A stretch of DNA of 64,000 nucleotides from Zonotrichia leucophrys gambelii (taxonomy: Eukaryota; Chordata; Aves; Passeriformes; Passerellidae): assembly GCF_028769735.1 (NCBI RefSeq), contig NC_088172.1, forward strand, positions 65,317,075 to 65,381,074, written 5' to 3'. A model generated the notes under the pieces. The model made no database searches and was not told where the DNA came from. It saw nothing but the letters and a program-made list of their open reading frames with translations. This document shows positions 1-11,725 of the stretch, in pieces. Within the stretch, counting starts at the first letter, position 1, and each line of letters starts with the position of its first letter. A program made the position numbers and the translations under genes.

Positions 1-3000
1 ATGTGGTTGTGCCTGTGTGGGACAGGGCCCACGGGGGAGACACGTGTTTCTCCTAAAATGCTGCAAAATGCGAAACAGCTGAGTGCCGCCTGTGTGGGGC
101 GGCCATGCTGCCAGCAGCTGGCTGAGCCCCTCACAGCTCCATGGCTGCCAGTGAAGGGGCAGCGTGCCATACACATTCCTGGGGGGGCACAGTGTGCCTG
201 CACAGGCTGGGGGACCTGCTGGGTGAGCATCACTCCTCTCGCTGCTCTTGGTCCTCTCTATGGGTCAAACCTTTCACCTCTCTACCTCCTCCTCAGCCAC
301 ATACAGCCTCCTGTTTCCCCACTCCTGTTTCCTCACACCCTGTAAAAATGAGACAACAGCAGGTGTGTTTGAGGCAGACCCCACAATCCTGCATTTGTCA
401 TTTGTGGGTGGGATAAATGGCAGCCCAAAAGCCAGCAAAGAAATCATATATATTGGCAGAGGGCAGGTTTCTTCCACCTCCTGCTTATTAGCTCCATAAA
501 TACCATTAAAACAGACACCTCATTAATGGCTTGTAATGAGCACCAATAAAACATGTGCTGGCAAATAATAAATATATGTGGTTATTTGAGATGGCAATTG
601 CAAGTGTAGCTGATGTTGTTGGATGATTCAGTTCTGAAATATTATGGCTGGGCAGAATTGTACCAGCTAGTCAAAGCTTGGTAACAAAGAGCTGGCAGAT
701 TGACCAGGCCTTCCTTCCCCTTGGAGGATGCTGCCTGCTTTCCTTCCATTCTCTCAGGCAGCTCAGTGGGTGTGATAAGAGCACATTCTCTGATGCATAT
801 TTGTGCAGAAAATATCTTCCTGTAACAGTGCTAACAGGTACCTGTAGAAATAATTTCTGCAAAGAGTTGGGCTATGTGGCCAGGATCTGGGAAAGCTCTT
901 AAAAGCAAGACGAATTGTAAGCATCGCTTGCTCCACTGGAATGGGTACAGAAATAAGTAGAGTGGAGCTGTTTGTGGAATAGTCCAGAAACACTTTGCAA
1001 AGCACAAATTATGGTCCTGAACCCTTACATAGGTATGTGCTACTTATTCAGGGAATGAACCTAGGGAACTTGAGGAAGTGAGGATCTAAAAAACAACATA
1101 ACGTAATCATCTCACCAGGGATAAGTATGGCAACTGGCGATAGGGAGGAGGCCGGCAGTAGGATGGCTGCTCCCTGTGCTCAGGAGCCAGCCTGCTGATG
1201 TTGTCTGCTCACTGTTAATTTCTTGCCCTTATGGTGTAGCTCCTAGAGATTTTTTTAAAATTCAGCCTACACTCCCACAGTGGAAAGTGCCAAGGGTTAT
1301 TCTGACTGTGACTACATGGGAACTGAAACCCAAACAACAAGTCTTGTTCTGGTAAGGGCACTCTCATGAGCCCTTTGCAAAGCAGTCACCAGCTGGGTCT
1401 GCCCTGATGTCACAAGTTACAGGTCTGTTGGCTTCACTGGGGACCAGAGCATCCTGTCAAGTCTGCACAGCTGGAGAGGTGCAGAGCTCACCCAGGGCAG
1501 GGCAGCCTCAGAGGTGGCTTTGGACACATGCTTTTCCCAAGGTTTTGGGCAGCAGCATGGGAAGACTACTACAAACTCACATCTGGAGCCATCAGGAAAG
1601 GCACCTCCATGAAGGAGTGTCAGACCCCACTGTCTCCAAGCCTCCATGTTCTGCAAAGGCTGCCCATGGATGATGGATGTGGGAGAGATGCCCCATACAC
1701 AGCCTTGAAGTTACCAAGGTCGTGCCTCCACCTGATTAAATCACACCTGCACTGTCACCCATGAGCTTACTAGCTTAGAAAGGAGGATGAATTTGTCCCA
1801 GATGGCCAAATACTATTAAAAAGGCTATTTCAATAATTTGCCTAACAAGTAAGTGCTAAAAACACTTAGAAGAGTTTAAACAACTGCACTTTTGTGAGGC
1901 TGGCTCATCAAAGGAAAGTCTTTAAAATGAATCATGGGCAAAGTAACCTGCCTTATTCCCTCACAAGAAGGAGACAAATAACACTGGTTATTCCTGCAGC
2001 TGCCCCCTCAGACTGACCTCCAAGGTTGGATGACGCCCTGGGAGAGCAGGAGAGCATGGAGCAGGGACATTTCAGGTTGGCATACATGGCACAGCAGTGA
2101 TTTTACTCTACAATCATAATAAGCACTAGGGGAGGGAGGAAAGGGAAGATCAACAAGCTTCTATAGTGCAAACATACATCCTGGTCTGGCAGCAATGCAT
2201 CACAGCAATCCTCTCTCAGGCTCTTTGGGTGGGCATGTTTACAGCACAGAGCACAGAGCACTAGCAGGGGCATGAGGAAAGCATCACAGCTGCAGCAAAG
2301 AAAAGTTTGGTTAGACCTCCTGAGTTCATCAGAGCATTTCTGATTTTGGGAGGCAGATGACACCTATCTACAGCAGGCAACCCCTTGCACACAGAGGGTA
2401 TAGCAGAGTGTCGTCCTCCCTGTGTCCTGGGTACACCAGCATCACCAAGCATGCAGCCCTGATCTGCTGGCTCCTCTTCTGTCTTCTATCTAGATACGTG
2501 GTCTAATGCATGTCTCAAAAACTTTTCAAACGAGATGCCTTGTGTACCCCCAACTTCTGATGCAGTAATAAATGAAGGGTGCAAAGTGGCATATTTGCCC
2601 TTGATTTTTCAGGTTCTGTAGATATCTCATTGTTCACAATTTAGAGGCATCTTTGGCATGTTTCTCACTCCTTACACCTACACAGCCTTTCATCGGTAAT
2701 AAACTCCTGTAGCATCAAGGAGGTAGGACCCCAGTGCCAGATGAATGCTGTTCTGTGTATCTACAACACGCTGGCAGGCTGCAGGTTCAGGCACACAATG
2801 CTGTGTGTCATCTTGCACAACCAAAATGTAGCTGCTGAGAGTGAGCATGGATTCTTATGGGACTGGCTTAAATACTTCCAAGTTGATCCCTTGCAAGCAT
2901 TCTTTTACTTCCAAAGCACTGTGTCTAGAAAGGGAGACCAAAGAAACCTGGGGCTTGAAAAATCCCGAGACACTATCAATTTTCACTGCCAGTGCTGCAA

Positions 3001-6000
3001 ATGCCTCCTTTGATACGCTCCAGACAGATGCATTATTTGTGCTGTAATTTGGCACGGATTTTGCTCCCCTATTTGTATAGTGTGCCAGGTGCCTTGCTGT
3101 TCATGAACCCAACCCCACTGCTACTAAGGAGCCAGGAAAGCAAACAAGCAGTGGTGACATGCCAGTGGTACAAAACGCTCTCATCTCTGGAGGCCAGCAG
3201 TGAGGGCAGGCGTGTAAGGCATGAGCTAATACCCGAACAGCAGCCAAGAGGTTGAATGTGCCTTCTCATTTCCTCTGCTTCAGGAGGTTAAAGGTGGGCC
3301 TTTCATGTTCCTTAAGTGTAGCTTTGGTTTTGATGACTCAAACTAATCACACATGGTTGGACACCTATATTTATAGCAGATTGTGCCTCCTGGTAGCTCT
3401 CCCACCACCATGGAGCTTTCTACCCTTTTAAGGAGGAACTGGAAGTTATCAGCTAGTTGAAATTAATATTGAATTTTATACTAATTTCAAATGCTTCATC
3501 CTTATCTCTCCACGTTTTGCTTGCCTTGAGCCCTTGATTGCTTGTTTCCTTATCTAGCATGCCCCCCTCACTTGAATGCTGTCCCCAGCTTGTTTGGCAG
3601 CAAGCTCTGCAGACACAGGACTTGTCCAAGTTCTCCTCCCAGCTCTGCCAGTAACCTTTGCAGGAAGAAGTTTTCCATTAAATGTGAGGTGTTAACTGTT
3701 CTCCTGCCTACATATTCCAAGATGTTTCCTGCTCATATTTCAGGACCGGTCTGCGATGTTGCAACCCCCACTGGGGCCGTTCTGTCAGTCCAAGCATTTA
3801 ATTAGCTAATTACAACCTGCTGACATGAATACACAGAATATGGTGTTCGAAGAGCAATTTTTTTTTCAATTCATTTATTATTAACCCCCAGTAAACATCT
3901 GATATGCTCTTCCCCGAGGGGACAGAGTGGTAATTGGTCCCTTGAACACTGAGTTCCCTTTCTAATCTGCCTGAGCTGGAGCCGAGTGTCACCATCTGTC
4001 AGTGTTTGCATATACAGCCCACTGCGCGTTTCACGTGGTGAAAGGGGAGAAAGAGAAAAAGGAAGCTGGAAAATCTCAGGGAAGGATTTTGAATGTAGTC
4101 AGGTCCCAGCTCCTCTGCCTGTCACTCACTGCTCGCACATCTGCACCCGTCCCGGCAGGCGGTGCGGAGGGCCCAGATGAAATGCCCTGCCCAGGGTGCT
4201 GCACTAATTGGGCTGGCTATCGTTAGCCCTGCTTTCTTCCCTGCTTCATCAGGCATCTGTATCATGTCTGAGGTGGTGCTGGAAATTACTCTCCCCTCCA
4301 GCATTCTGACCAAAGTGCCACAAAGCAGTGATAGCTGGGCGATTTTTTTGGAGGGGACAAGAATGTCTTACAAATACAAAATGGTATGGGCACCTGATCC
4401 CTGGGGAAGTACCATAGCTGGAGACTCTCTGGTGAGCACAAATCTACCAAATGAGGCTTGGCTGAGCTACTCAGTGCTACCGAAAGGAAAGAAACTGATG
4501 TTTGTATTAAGACAGCTCCTACAGGTCCCCTTGGTGCTGTTCCATTTGGAGCTGTGGCAGTGTGAGTCAGGATGTAGAGAATCCCTGCTCTAAAGACCCA
4601 GGAAGGGCACAGGCAGCAGCAGGGGAGTGGCAAGTGGGAGCAAGGAGCAGGGGGTCACAGCAGGGCAGGGTGGCTGCTGCAGTGTGCCCAAAGCACAGCT
4701 CAGCTTTTCCCTCCAGCTCATATGCCTTATTCCCACCACACAAAGCTTCCTCCCCAGCAGTATCAGAAAGGCTTAAACCAAACTCCTATGTATTGACATA
4801 AAAAAATCCTAGCTGCTCAGGAAACTTCCAGAAGATTTATTTATGGCATTTTAAAGCATCTAGACACCAATGCTGCTCCAGTACCTGCTTTCTATGAATG
4901 CAGCACCAGCTGCCAAAATGTAGTAAATGCTAGGAAATACCTAGAAAAAACAAGATTCTAGTCTTTGATTGCACCCACAAAGACATTTTTGCTTAATATG
5001 GTGGGGAGTCTCCCCAGTGGTCTGCAGTATTTACACAGTGGTACATGCGAGGGTCCACAGTTAGAAAAGGCAAAGTGGAACCATAGAAAGAAGCAGGTGA
5101 ATCTGGGAACACAAAGGGGTAAGGGAACTTCGGTTATAAGTAACAAAAACTTGCTTATAGTCTCATCAAACATTTTCAAGATATCAACAACAAAAATATG
5201 CAACTGTCTTTGAACTTCTGAAAATGTAATTTGTCCACATCTGCCTTGGAGGAGGAAAATGCAACAATCCAAAGGAAACAGAAAAATTAAAAAGAAAAGT
5301 GAAAAAGAAATAAAATTTCTGTCAAGGAAGAATGGTGGAACATCAAATACATTGAGCAAGTTGGTTTAAAGGCAGATGACTGTAGACATTTTGTCTCTGT
5401 GCCACTCTGCACAGATGGGGAAAGCTGGTGGTTATCCAGAACTTGCCCTGTAAGAGTGAATCAAGCATAACATCACTGAGCCTAAGACCCACACGTTCAA
5501 CCCTTACAGGAGAAAATACCCTTATATTGCAGCAGCTGGGTGGTTTAAACAGAGTCTAACTTCTGGCTAGACTTCTTTGGCTCCAAAAATTGATGTTAGC
5601 AGGGCTCTGGCTCTGACCCCAGCATGGCTTTCTTGTATGTGCACATAACAATGAACCCATCACAAAGCCAGTTAACAGCATTCTCTACAGCAATGTATCA
5701 ATTTCTAATTATTTCTGATATACAGCATAGCAGAAATTTCTGCTTTAAGAGATCTTGAGGATCTGTTGTTCTTTAGAAAGCCTTAACTTGCAGTTCAAGT
5801 ACAGGCTGGTGATATTTTGCCATCCTGAAAGATTATTCAAAGGTGCTAAGGGAAAAACCTCTGCTATGCACAGATGAGAATCAGAAGGACAGAAATGTTG
5901 AGTTTACAGAGTTCTCCTCAGCCTTTAGATCTGGGAACCAAGCATGAACTTCATCTTACTTCAGAGATATTTGATTGCTGGATCTGGTCCCTCTCCTGCT

Positions 6001-7364
6001 GCAAAAGAAAGGGTCCGTTCTGATACAATTTTTGTGTGTGTACACCAAAGGTGTGTACCTGTCTCCTTCTGGGAAACGTTTTCTCTCCAGGTCCCTGCAG
6101 ATGGGTGGAATGAGCCTCAGCAAGCAGGCTGACAGCAGCATCTCCTGAGAGGAACCCTGTAAATCAGCATTTGTGGGTGTCAGGGGAACCCCATGCACAT
6201 ATTTGCCAGTGCCCATTTTGCTCTCCAGCAGGGCCTGATAGGACACCATTCCATGGGAAGGGAGAAAGCTGTGTGTTTCTTGACAGGGGTGGCACAGCCG
6301 TAATAGTGCGTGAGGGCAGGAAGCTGCTGGTGGTGATGCTCCAGAAAACAGCGGCTTTTGGTTATTCATCTGAAGCTGCTCAGGGTGTGGAGGCATCCCC
6401 AACACAGCTCCAAGACCCTGCTGCTGCTCTTCCCTATGTGCAGCTCCACTGGTGCCTCCACCACCCTCAAAGCAAGGCTCAGGCAGGCACCAGACACTCC
6501 CAGCTCACAGTTTTAGGCATTTCTTCCATGGATGGGGGATTTCTATGCACGGCCCTGGCAATTCTGGATGAGCAGAGGACAGGGCCCTTGTCATGGGCCT
6601 TGGCACATTTGTGTTAAGCAGGTTTTGGGTAGATGCCATGTGCAGATGGATATAGAGCATTTCAGCTGTTCTCTCGTTGTTTGCTGCAACAAAAGGACAC
6701 AATAATTTCACTGATCCCTGCTGATAGTGCAGAAAACATTTCTCTTCCCTTTTAGCTGGCCTGGCTTTTTTTTTTTTTTGGCTTTTTTTTTTCTTTAATA
6801 TGGCATTATTCAAACAGGTTGGCTACTGACAACTGAGATCATGATGGTAAAGACAGTTTAAAAAAATATCATGAATTAATTATTTTCTCCCATGCCCGGC
6901 TGTATCACTTATCAGGCCTTCAATGGGAGCACTGGCCCAGCTCCCTTACCACGTGCACACTAATGGCTTGCTCCTCTATTATCCCTTTTGATCAGACACA
7001 GGTGGACAACAAGGCCTCCTCCTTGTCTGTTGAAAAAGGTGCACACTGTTGTCAGGGTGATTATATCTAATTACATCCCAGTTAATTATCAGACCTGAAT
7101 AATTATGGCAGAGCTAGTCTCCTCCAGAGATAGGTGCATCTTCCAGATGTCACACTGTGGTCTCCACAGGGCAGTTTCCCAAGACCTTTTGTTGGGATGT
7201 GCTGGCTGCAGGAAGGGGCTGCGGGGGAGCTGCTGAGACCCATCAGGGACCAAACAGTCCAGTGGTCTTCACTTGCCCTCCCTGAACTCACAGCTAGCTG
7301 GGCTGAGTTGCTTTCTGTTGCACTAGTAACAGAGCCCCCATTCCCCTCCTGCTGCACCACTGGG
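1..7364. other. Gene-poor flank, left part
   Basis: No gene supported. Open frames are short and show no splice-supported or family-like protein. Several blocks mix homeobox-type TAAT cores with E-boxes and scattered CpGs (about 410-620, 3,300-3,520, 3,780-4,050, 4,160-4,350 and 6,860-7,110), which resembles conserved regulatory DNA. By 6q27 synteny this flank should face DLL1. Confidence 0.5.
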
Positions 7365-7665
7365 GTGGAGGAGGTAGAGAAAAATCGAGAGTGAAGTTGA
7401 AACTGGGATGAAGTGAGAGGTTGGGAGGAAGAGGTTTTAAAATTTTGTTTTCTTTCTCTTTATCCTACTCTGACTCGTTTGGTAATAAATTAATTTCCCC
7501 AATTGGAGTCTGTTTTGCCCCTGACAGTAATTGGTGAGTGATCTCTCCCCACCCTTATCTCGACCCACAAGCCTTTTGTTACATTTTCTGTCCCCTGTCT
7601 GGCTTAGTAGGGAGGACTGCCTTTGGTGGACACCTGGCACTGAGCCAGGGTCAACCATATCCCAC
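7365..7665 (+). mobile_element. Avian endogenous-retrovirus LTR, 3' part
   Basis: The run from GAGAGTGAAG through GGTAATAAATTAATTTCCCC, GAGTCTGTTTTGCCCCTGAC, GGTGAGTGATCTCTCCCC and GCCAGGGTCAACC is the familiar 3' portion of a bird ERV LTR. AATAAA near 7,483 is its poly(A) signal. No internal viral genes were seen, so it is a solo or truncated LTR. The 5' limit is approximate. Confidence 0.75.
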
Positions 7666-8789
7666 CTGATGGACTAGATCAGGTGACAGTGGTCATGTCA
7701 AACCCCATGTGTTCATATTGCCTGCAGCTTCTGTACGGTCTCCTCAGCCTGGATCTAGCTGTTCTCTGAAAGTTGTGAATCTCTCTGACAACCTGAAAAC
7801 AGCAAATATTTTTTTAAAAATTAATCTATTGGATTCAGTGTAATATATGACTGGTTTCACTTCAAAGGCTACTCCAGAGTCTGCACTGTGGGCAAGAGCA
7901 AGAAAGAAACAGTGGCATAAAAACCATCCCAAACATTTATCTAAGACATGCATGTCGAGCTTGCAGAAGTTTATAATAGTTTGTACTAAACCCACTTGAA
8001 TATTTAATTTCATGCTGTAATTGCCTCACTATGAAAGCACAACAGAGACTTCTGTCATAGGTGTTTTCCTAGATCCTTAATCTTAAATGTTGCACCCTCA
8101 ATGTCAGTGAAAAAAAAAAGGCATAAAAATAAAATAAAAAGAATCAGCTTCCAAGATTCTTTAATATAATTCTGACATTCTCTTTATATTATAAATGTCA
8201 AGCCTTTGAGTCTCAGTTTGATCTTGGGCTCAGAAGATGCATCTGCATTACCATTTGAATTTGAATCTGAGATGTGATTTTGAATAGTTTCTCACTGTGG
8301 TCCTCATGGGACACACTTTTCTTCACGGGGTGGGGCAGCCATTTCTACCCAGTGCCTCTCCAGGGGATGAATATAAACCACAGTGCACACACCAGGAGTG
8401 CAATGGTTGGGCTGCTGCCACTGAACGTCTGTTCTGTGGGATCAGAGCAGATCTAGTCCCATGGAACTGTCCCAAGGGCACATGGTATGGGTGGTGGGTC
8501 CCCAGCACCTGCCGTTCATTCCACAAGCCCACTCCTTCCCTGACAAACTACTTGCTGTTAAAGGTTTAGCAACTGATGTCTGGCAGCATTGAGGCAAATG
8601 ATACATGTGCTAAAAATTTCAGTACTAAATCAGCTCTGAAATGACTATTTTTTCAATTTGCTCACTCCTCTCTTGTGTCTGGATAGTAACACAGGTCAAA
8701 TAGGTTTTCTGTTTGCTAGCAGTATATCACAGCCTACTTTTATGGTATTTATACAACATCAGCACTTTTTCACCTTTTTAAAAATGTAA
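7666..8789. other. Intergenic DNA without recognised features
   Basis: AT-rich sequence with short A-runs (about 8,109-8,140) and no gene, repeat or motif I can name. Confidence 0.5.
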
Positions 8790-8960
8790 ACTGTCCAGTC
8801 TTTTCAGTCTTTTCTCAGATGGGAAATTTCACACGCTCTTTTCCATTCCTGTCACCTTTCTCTGAACTCTGCCTTGCTCTGGTGCAGGCTTCTTGTGAAA
8901 CTTAGGAGTATTGGGTGTCCAGTCCTGCATATTTTATTCCAAATGTGAATGCATCATCGA
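8790..8960 (-). mobile_element. Degraded CR1/L3-type LINE fragment
   Basis: Plus-strand text TCACCTTTCTCTGAACTCTG and TTGGGTGTCCAGTCCTGCAT reads as the reverse of the conserved 3' coding part of CR1/L3 LINEs. Similarity fades rightwards, perhaps continuing to about 9,230. It is strongly diverged, so an old insertion. Confidence 0.5.
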
Positions 8961-10929
8961 CGTACATAATTAATTGCTTGCATTTTACACATTATTCTCT
9001 ATCCTGCTCCTTTTGCAGTCTAACATCTTGCCTGACCAATAAATTAGAGCTGTGCTCTGCATCCAAATGATCACTGAGACGTCCACCGTGACACTCAGCT
9101 GCTTTTCCCAAGCCACTGCAGGTAATTGAGAGCCCTGTAAGGCACATGAGCACATCCATTTTTTTTCTCCCCTTCAGTGTGCAACACTTTGTTTGAACAG
9201 AGCTGAACCTTGTATGACACCATGTCACCCATTCATCTAGTCAGAGAAGGTGCCTCTGAAGTTGCTCACAGACTTTTCAGAATTTGACTAATTTGGTATT
9301 CTTTGCAGATTTACTGGATTCCCAACCAATTTTTTTCCAGATCTTTCCTGAGTATCCTGGGCAACCCAGGAGCCCACATGGATCTTTAAAAAACCTGAAA
9401 GGCAAATTTTTGCTATGATGAAATATAGATTTAAACCTAATTTCTTTTTTTCCTGCCTCAGAGTTAAATAAAACTCTCACATGAGCAAACATTATATGGG
9501 AATTTTTTTTTCTCTCCTTTTTTTGCTGTCATCTCTCAGTATCCAGGGCTGTTCCACCCACGTAGGTGCAAGCAGAAAAAACAAAGAGTCCACTAAAAGT
9601 CAGCAAGAGGAGAAATCTCACTCCTAGACCATTCCAAAAACACCAAGAACACACCATGATACACACTGGTATCCACTAACAGCTTTGTGCCTATCAGGAG
9701 TAATGTTCCTCTATTATATTGTAATTCAAACACCACCCTTTTCCTTTACTTCTCTTATTGTCTGAGGTTTCAGGAGCACTGAGTGTCTGTCCCTATTTTT
9801 ATTTCAGTTTTCTTTTGAGGGTAGAGCAGTGCACGATATGGTGTTGCCCAAGACTGGCAGACTCCAATGTGGCGTGGAAGAGAGGGACAGGAAGGGTGCC
9901 AAGCAGGAATTAACTCTGCATTCTGCCAGAACAATGCCACATCGTGCAGACGTATCCTGGAGCACACAGCACCCTAGTGATAATTTCACAGAATTAATTT
10001 TCCCAAAATTGAAAAAAAAAAAAAAGGCAACAGCACAGAAAGGATGAGGCAAATTACCAACGCTAATCAGTCTCTCTCTCTCTTCCCTTTCTCCTTGTAT
10101 GATAATTATGATAATTAACAAGCTAACAAGCTTCTAGTAAAAACAGTTCCAGAATTTCAATGTATAATTAATATTTACATCCATAACAAGTTGTCATTTA
10201 TGGTGCATGTTGATTTTCCTTTTTTTTCAAAGGAAATTGTGCTTTATACTCAGAAAAGAAAAATCCTTCAAGAACTAAAGGATGCACTAAAAAGGCATGC
10301 TAAATTCAGAAATCTTGTCCGTATTTGCTATTTATTTATGCAGTGATATGCAAGTGTTTTAACATCTGGGTTTATACAAATTATGAGTGCACATATATAA
10401 ATAGATGCAGTTTAATCTTCTTCCTCACAGAAGGCCATAAATCCACCACCATATGCAAAATACCTTGTGTTCCAGGTGCATCCTTGCCCATAAACCTTGT
10501 ATTATTTTTTAGTGACCTATAAAACCAAGTTCAGGTGACCAGTCATTTCCAGAAATGATGGGTACTTTTTATGCAAAACAGCTGCTTGTTCCTGCATGTT
10601 TTCTTCAAGAAAAAACCCTGCATCTGTAGTTTTCCACCTGCTGGAAATATAGAGCAGGAGGCAAATACTTCACTAAAATAGGCTCAAATTGCTCAATGCT
10701 CATGCAGGGTGGTAGCCATGCTCAGATAACACAGTGATGATGGACAAGAGTTGCCTAGAGAAGTAAAAGCTGCTTCTCTTTGAGTATAAAACATCACCCA
10801 AGGGCAGCTGGCTAAACTGGCTCCAACAAACACCTTAGAACTGCAGCTTCTGCATTGTAGCTGAAAGATGCTATAACCTGAGAAGACTGATACTATCTCA
10901 AGGGTAAATTTTGATTTGAGTTCCTTTTA
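8961..10929. other. Intergenic DNA without recognised genes
   Basis: AT-rich. Possible continuation of the old LINE up to about 9,230, homopolymer A near 10,010 and a short CT repeat near 10,070. No gene supported. Confidence 0.5.
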
Positions 10930-11725
10930 ACTCATCCAAATGCGATGGTCCTTGTCTCACCTTATGGCAAATGGCTGTTCTCAGACTCTCCCAAGATGAT
11001 GGCATATCTTAGTTTGAAAAGATAGGTGTCTGCTAAGGGAGGTAGGAGCTTCCCTTGAAATGGAGAATGCAAACCCCCTCCCTCCACATTGTTATAATTT
11101 TGAAATTGAGGGACTCTCAGGCAAAGATATGGGAGTAGGAATAACAGTTCTTCATTAGGGAAAAAATAAAAGTGAAATAAAAATGCAGTAATACAAAACA
11201 ACATTGACAGAGTCAGAATATGACTGACACCCTGTGGGTCAGGGTGTTGGTAGCAGTCAGGTTGACTGGTGGCTGCAGTCCTCCTGGAGTGACAGATAAT
11301 GGTTCTGTTGAAGTAGTGAGCCTGTAGAAGGGTGTGGCCTTCTTCTGATGATCCAGTGGTGGTGTAGATGGGCCTGATCTTTCTCTGGGGGCAAAGTGGG
11401 CAAAAGCTGTCTCTGGTGTTCCAACTCTCAGATTATATCCAGGTAGGAATGCTTGGCTCCTCCCCCTGGACAGAGCATCTCACAATGGGATGATGTAATT
11501 TTATCAGTCATGCAGTGACATTCAATGGCCTGTTAACAGAAAATATTTTCTGGAGGGAGGATTGGTTGTGGAAGAGATAAAGAAAACTGCCCCACCTGTT
11601 TTTAACAGGTGGCCCAATTAACAGAAGATAACTGCCCCATCTCTAACAGATGGCAGTAGAACACACACCCCCAGCCACATCTTGCATTTCCAACTCAAGA
11701 CATGGCATTTCAAAGGAGTAACTAA
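10930..11725. mobile_element. LTR-like repeat of passerine type
   Basis: The sequence (GGTGTCTGCTAAGGGAGGTA, CAAAGATATGGGAGTAGGAA, CTTGGCTCCTCCCCCTGGAC, GATGATGTAATTTTATCAGT, and the ACAGGTGG / AACAGAAGATAACTGCCCCA block) looks like a high-copy LTR common in songbird genomes; this is recognition from memory, not a search. It holds a perfect 9-bp hairpin at 11,592-11,612. Ends and strand were not resolved and no viral coding region was seen. Confidence 0.55.
11592..11612. repeat. Perfect inverted repeat inside the LTR-like element
   Basis: CCACCTGTT, TTT, AACAGGTGG: a 9-bp stem with a 3-nt loop. Each arm contains an E-box core (CACCTG/CAGGTG). Confidence 0.85.

Noticed and set aside
4162..4593. 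143-aa plus-strand open frame
   Set aside because: Overlaps a likely regulatory block; composition and lack of homology argue against coding.
5956..6405. 149-aa minus-strand open frame
   Set aside because: No recognisable domain and no splice context; overlaps another random frame on the plus strand.
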